Shown: one piece after another, positions 62,015-64,000 of the stretch | How the letters are laid out: the number at the start of each line of letters is the position of its first letter | Numbering within the stretch: the first letter of the stretch is position 1 | Origin: Neobacillus sp. SuZ13 | Lineage (GTDB): Bacteria > Bacillota > Bacilli > Bacillales > Cytobacillaceae | Reading direction: 5' to 3' | Length of the DNA: 64,000 bases | NCBI RefSeq assembly: GCF_030123365.1 | Contig: NZ_CP126107.1 | Span: 3,147,501-3,211,500, forward strand | The notes under the pieces: generated by a model | The model's input: the letters and a program-made list of their open reading frames with translations, nothing else | Told to the model about the DNA's origin: nothing | The model's database searches: none | Position numbers and translations under genes: made by a program

Positions 62015-63052
62015 TTGAAGATACTTGTTTTAGGTGGAAGCCGCTTTTTAGGGAAAACGTTCGTAGAAGAAGCTTTAAAACGAAACCATGAAGTCACCAT
62101 ATTTAATCGTGGAATTCAAAGTCCCGGAATTAAGGATATCGAAGTTATCTATGGAAATCGATTTGGAGATTTGAAAGCACTTCAAAATCGCTATTGGGAT
62201 GCTGTACTTGATACAAGCGGGTTTATTCCCTATACGGTCCAGAACACAACCAACTTATTAAGAGACCAAGTCCAGCATTATACGTTTATTTCGAGTATTT
62301 CTGTCTATCAAGATTGGATTCAGGAGAATTTGGATGAAAACTATCCTGTCTTGGAAATGTCAATCGAGGAAGCAAATCAGCTTTCAATGGATGCAGACGG
62401 ACCCATTTATCAATATTACGGACATTTTAAGGCTTTATGTGAACAAATAGCTGAGAAAAATATGCCTGGTCGTGTGTTAAATATCCGTGCTGGTCAATTA
62501 ATTGGACCCAATGATTATACAGACCGTGTTCCCTATTGGGTGAATAGAATTGCAAAAGGCGGTAAGGTTCTGGTTCCTGGAAATCCAAACCGCCGGGTTC
62601 AGATGATCGACAACAAAGACCTGGCTAACTGGATACTCGATATGGAAGAACAGCGCTCGTCTGGAACGTTTAATGCAACGGGTCCGGATTATCCATTAAC
62701 AATAAAAGAATTTGTTGATACATGTATTAAAGTGACAGGTTCAAAAGCAGACGTGGTTTGGGCAGAGGAACAATTTTTACTGGACCGAAAAGTAGCCCCA
62801 TGGACAGAAATGCCGCTGTGGGTACCCGAGAATTATCCATTATCACCTGAGTCAGTGGAGCCATGGAAAGGTGCATTTTCTATCAATGTTGATAAAGCCA
62901 TTCAGAGTGGTCTTTCATTTAGGCCTATTGAAGATAGTATCACTGATATATATGAATGGGAGAAAACTCGGCAATTGACAGAGGATGAGTGGCAAGCTGG
63001 GATGCGGGCAGATAAAGAGAAAGAACTTCTAAATTTATTGGCTAAAAATTGA
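62015..63052 (+). CDS. NAD-dependent epimerase/reductase (extended SDR)
   Basis: 345 residues. The dinucleotide motif GGSRFLGK opens the protein; SSISVYQDW and the active-site YYGHFKAL with Tyr and Lys are visible. It resembles reductases or epimerases acting on nucleotide-linked sugars. TTG 62015 is chosen because AAGGAGGG lies six bases away; ATG 61994 overlaps that site. The substrate is unknown. Confidence 0.82.
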   Translation: MKILVLGGSRFLGKTFVEEALKRNHEVTIFNRGIQSPGIKDIEVIYGNRFGDLKALQNRYWDAVLDTSGFIPYTVQNTTNLLRDQVQHYTFISSISVYQDWIQENLDENYPVLEMSIEEANQLSMDADGPIYQYYGHFKALCEQIAEKNMPGRVLNIRAGQLIGPNDYTDRVPYWVNRIAKGGKVLVPGNPNRRVQMIDNKDLANWILDMEEQRSSGTFNATGPDYPLTIKEFVDTCIKVTGSKADVVWAEEQFLLDRKVAPWTEMPLWVPENYPLSPESVEPWKGAFSINVDKAIQSGLSFRPIEDSITDIYEWEKTRQLTEDEWQAGMRADKEKELLNLLAKN

Positions 63053-63069
63053 GCAGTTCTTGTTAAATA

Positions 63070-63100
63070 GTCCTCAATAGAAACTATTGAGGACCTTTAA
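63070..63100. terminator. Terminator between the SDR and ABC-F genes
   Basis: GTCCTCAATAG and CTATTGAGGAC, 3-base loop, T-rich ends. Confidence 0.8.
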
Positions 63101-63128
63101 TTTTAAGCTAAGGACGGTCTATATTCTT

Positions 63129-64000
63129 TTAGCCCATTAGTTTTCGTTTTTGCTTAAGTAATTCATTAAATTCTTTGTCTAACTCAGTATACTTAGGGTT
63201 TTTTTGATCCATGAACGATAACTCACCTAAGACAGATGCAATCTTGTTATCAATGATTAGTAGAGCTTCTTTTAAGGCATCCTCTTTGTTTACATCTTGA
63301 TTTAAATACTCATCAGGTTTCATCTCAATTCGTCGAATTTGCTGATCTTCAAATACAAGCAGTCGGTCACAAAGCTTATTGAGGAAGTAATAGTCATGAG
63401 AAACGGTAATAATCGTCCCAGTAAACTCTGATAACGTATTTTCAAGCTGCTCTCTACTCGGTAAGTCTAGATGATTGGTTGGTTCGTCAAGAATAAGAAC
63501 GTCATACTCTTTCATTAATATATCAACGAGTTTTACTCTCGTTCGTTCCCCTAAACTCAATGTTCCGATTGGCTTAGTGATAAGCGCCTCCTTTAATCCT
63601 ATATTAGCTAATAGAGTTCTTGCTTTCAGAACACTCTCGTGATCTTTAAACCCTAGTGCTTCAATAGCCGTTTTATCGGAAGGTAAATCATCAACATCTT
63701 GACTTAAATAAGCAATTTTTACCGAGTCACTGCTCCACAAATCCCCATTAGAATAACCCTCTTGACCTAAAATCATTTTTATTAATGTCGTTTTACCGCA
63801 GCCATTTTCACCCAAGAGGCCCAGGCGTTCGCCATAATTAATATAGAAGTTGGATTTTTGGAAAAGCGTTCTATTTGCGAACGATTTGGACAAATTCTTA
63901 GCCTCGACAATTCGTTTGCCACTTTTCCCTTGCGCATCAAACTGAAACCTTATTTGAACGTCATCTAAAGGTTTTTCAAGCTTATTTTTTTCCAAATCAT
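63129..64000 (-). CDS. ABC-F protein, C-terminal half (partial)
   Basis: The reading frame continues beyond the right edge. About 290 residues are visible, holding the second ATPase domain with Walker A LLGENGCGKTTL, signature TLSLGERTRVKLVDI and Walker B LILDEPTNHLDL. A charged C-terminal tail follows. Type and sequence recall ribosomal-protection ABC-F proteins such as VmlR, but the family has other members and the drug-specific linker is outside the window. Confidence 0.8.
   Translation of the reverse strand, partial: DLEKNKLEKPLDDVQIRFQFDAQGKSGKRIVEAKNLSKSFANRTLFQKSNFYINYGERLGLLGENGCGKTTLIKMILGQEGYSNGDLWSSDSVKIAYLSQDVDDLPSDKTAIEALGFKDHESVLKARTLLANIGLKEALITKPIGTLSLGERTRVKLVDILMKEYDVLILDEPTNHLDLPSREQLENTLSEFTGTIITVSHDYYFLNKLCDRLLVFEDQQIRRIEMKPDEYLNQDVNKEDALKEALLIIDNKIASVLGELSFMDQKNPKYTELDKEFNELLKQKRKLMG

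Overview
The window comes from the chromosome of a low-GC, endospore-forming member of the Bacillaceae. Tlp and SspN spore proteins, the sporulation-type diadenylate cyclase CdaS and the yneN-sspN-tlp-yneP-yneQ / plsY / yneT-parE-parC neighbourhood all resemble Bacillus subtilis. The presence of XerS and a GC-rich dispersed repeat suggest a Neobacillus-like genus; that is inference. Ribosome binding sites are strong (AGGAGG type), and GTG and TTG starts are common. There are no rRNA, tRNA or CRISPR loci.

Layout. 0-6 kb: tRNA hydroxylase TrhO, oligoendopeptidase F, a CapA-like protein and a TarS-like glycosyltransferase. 6-13 kb: a five-gene operon (membrane protein, DUF4129, DUF4350, MoxR ATPase, DUF58) with a SpoIIM-like protein and an RDD protein alongside, an uncharacterised membrane-associated AAA/vWA-type system. 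13-16 kb: small membrane or secreted proteins, a zinc/cadmium CDF exporter, and an orphan LicT-type antitermination leader. 16-30 kb: an electrophile/quinone detoxification island with three ring-cleaving VOC dioxygenases, three DoxX proteins, a flavin reductase, a pirin, the repressor MhqR and a CatR/YodB-like HxlR regulator, tied together by palindromic MhqR boxes. Embedded in it is a pentose-phosphate operon (rpiA, zwf, a decayed tkt, gnd, tal) that could supply NADPH. 30-35 kb: a CstR-regulated persulfide/sulfide module (DsrE, rhodanese, TusA-rhodanese, rhodanese-persulfide dioxygenase, TusA, TauE exporter) with an operator at nearly every gene. 35-38 kb: pdxR divergent from pdxST (vitamin B6). 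38-40.5 kb: a region of short, broken and unrecognised genes resembling an orphan immunity cluster. 40.6 kb: xerS with a candidate dif-like site directly upstream. 42-46 kb: a heterodimeric ABC exporter and a secreted protein. 46-61 kb: topoisomerase IV, CoA-binding protein, a degenerate GGDEF protein, plsY, a second CapA, a CPBP protease, thioesterase, a double SpoVK-like AAA protein, spore proteins, a TlpA-like thiol oxidoreductase and mtnA. 62-64 kb: an epimerase-type SDR and the end of an ABC-F protein.

The most unusual items are: a 12-6-12 inverted repeat overlapping the xerS promoter; three in-frame copies of one near-palindromic 15-mer in unrelated genes; a hairpin with an arm of about 33 bp covering both ends of a convergent gene pair; tandem LicT antiterminators with no target operon; a promoter block shared between that leader and a truncated aldo/keto reductase; and many gene remnants (LysR, SDR, transketolase, DUF5071, aldo/keto reductase) that mark repeated local deletion. 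No clearly new multi-gene system is proven here. The MoxR-DUF58 operon and the MhqR/CstR islands are known gene types in an unusually dense arrangement.
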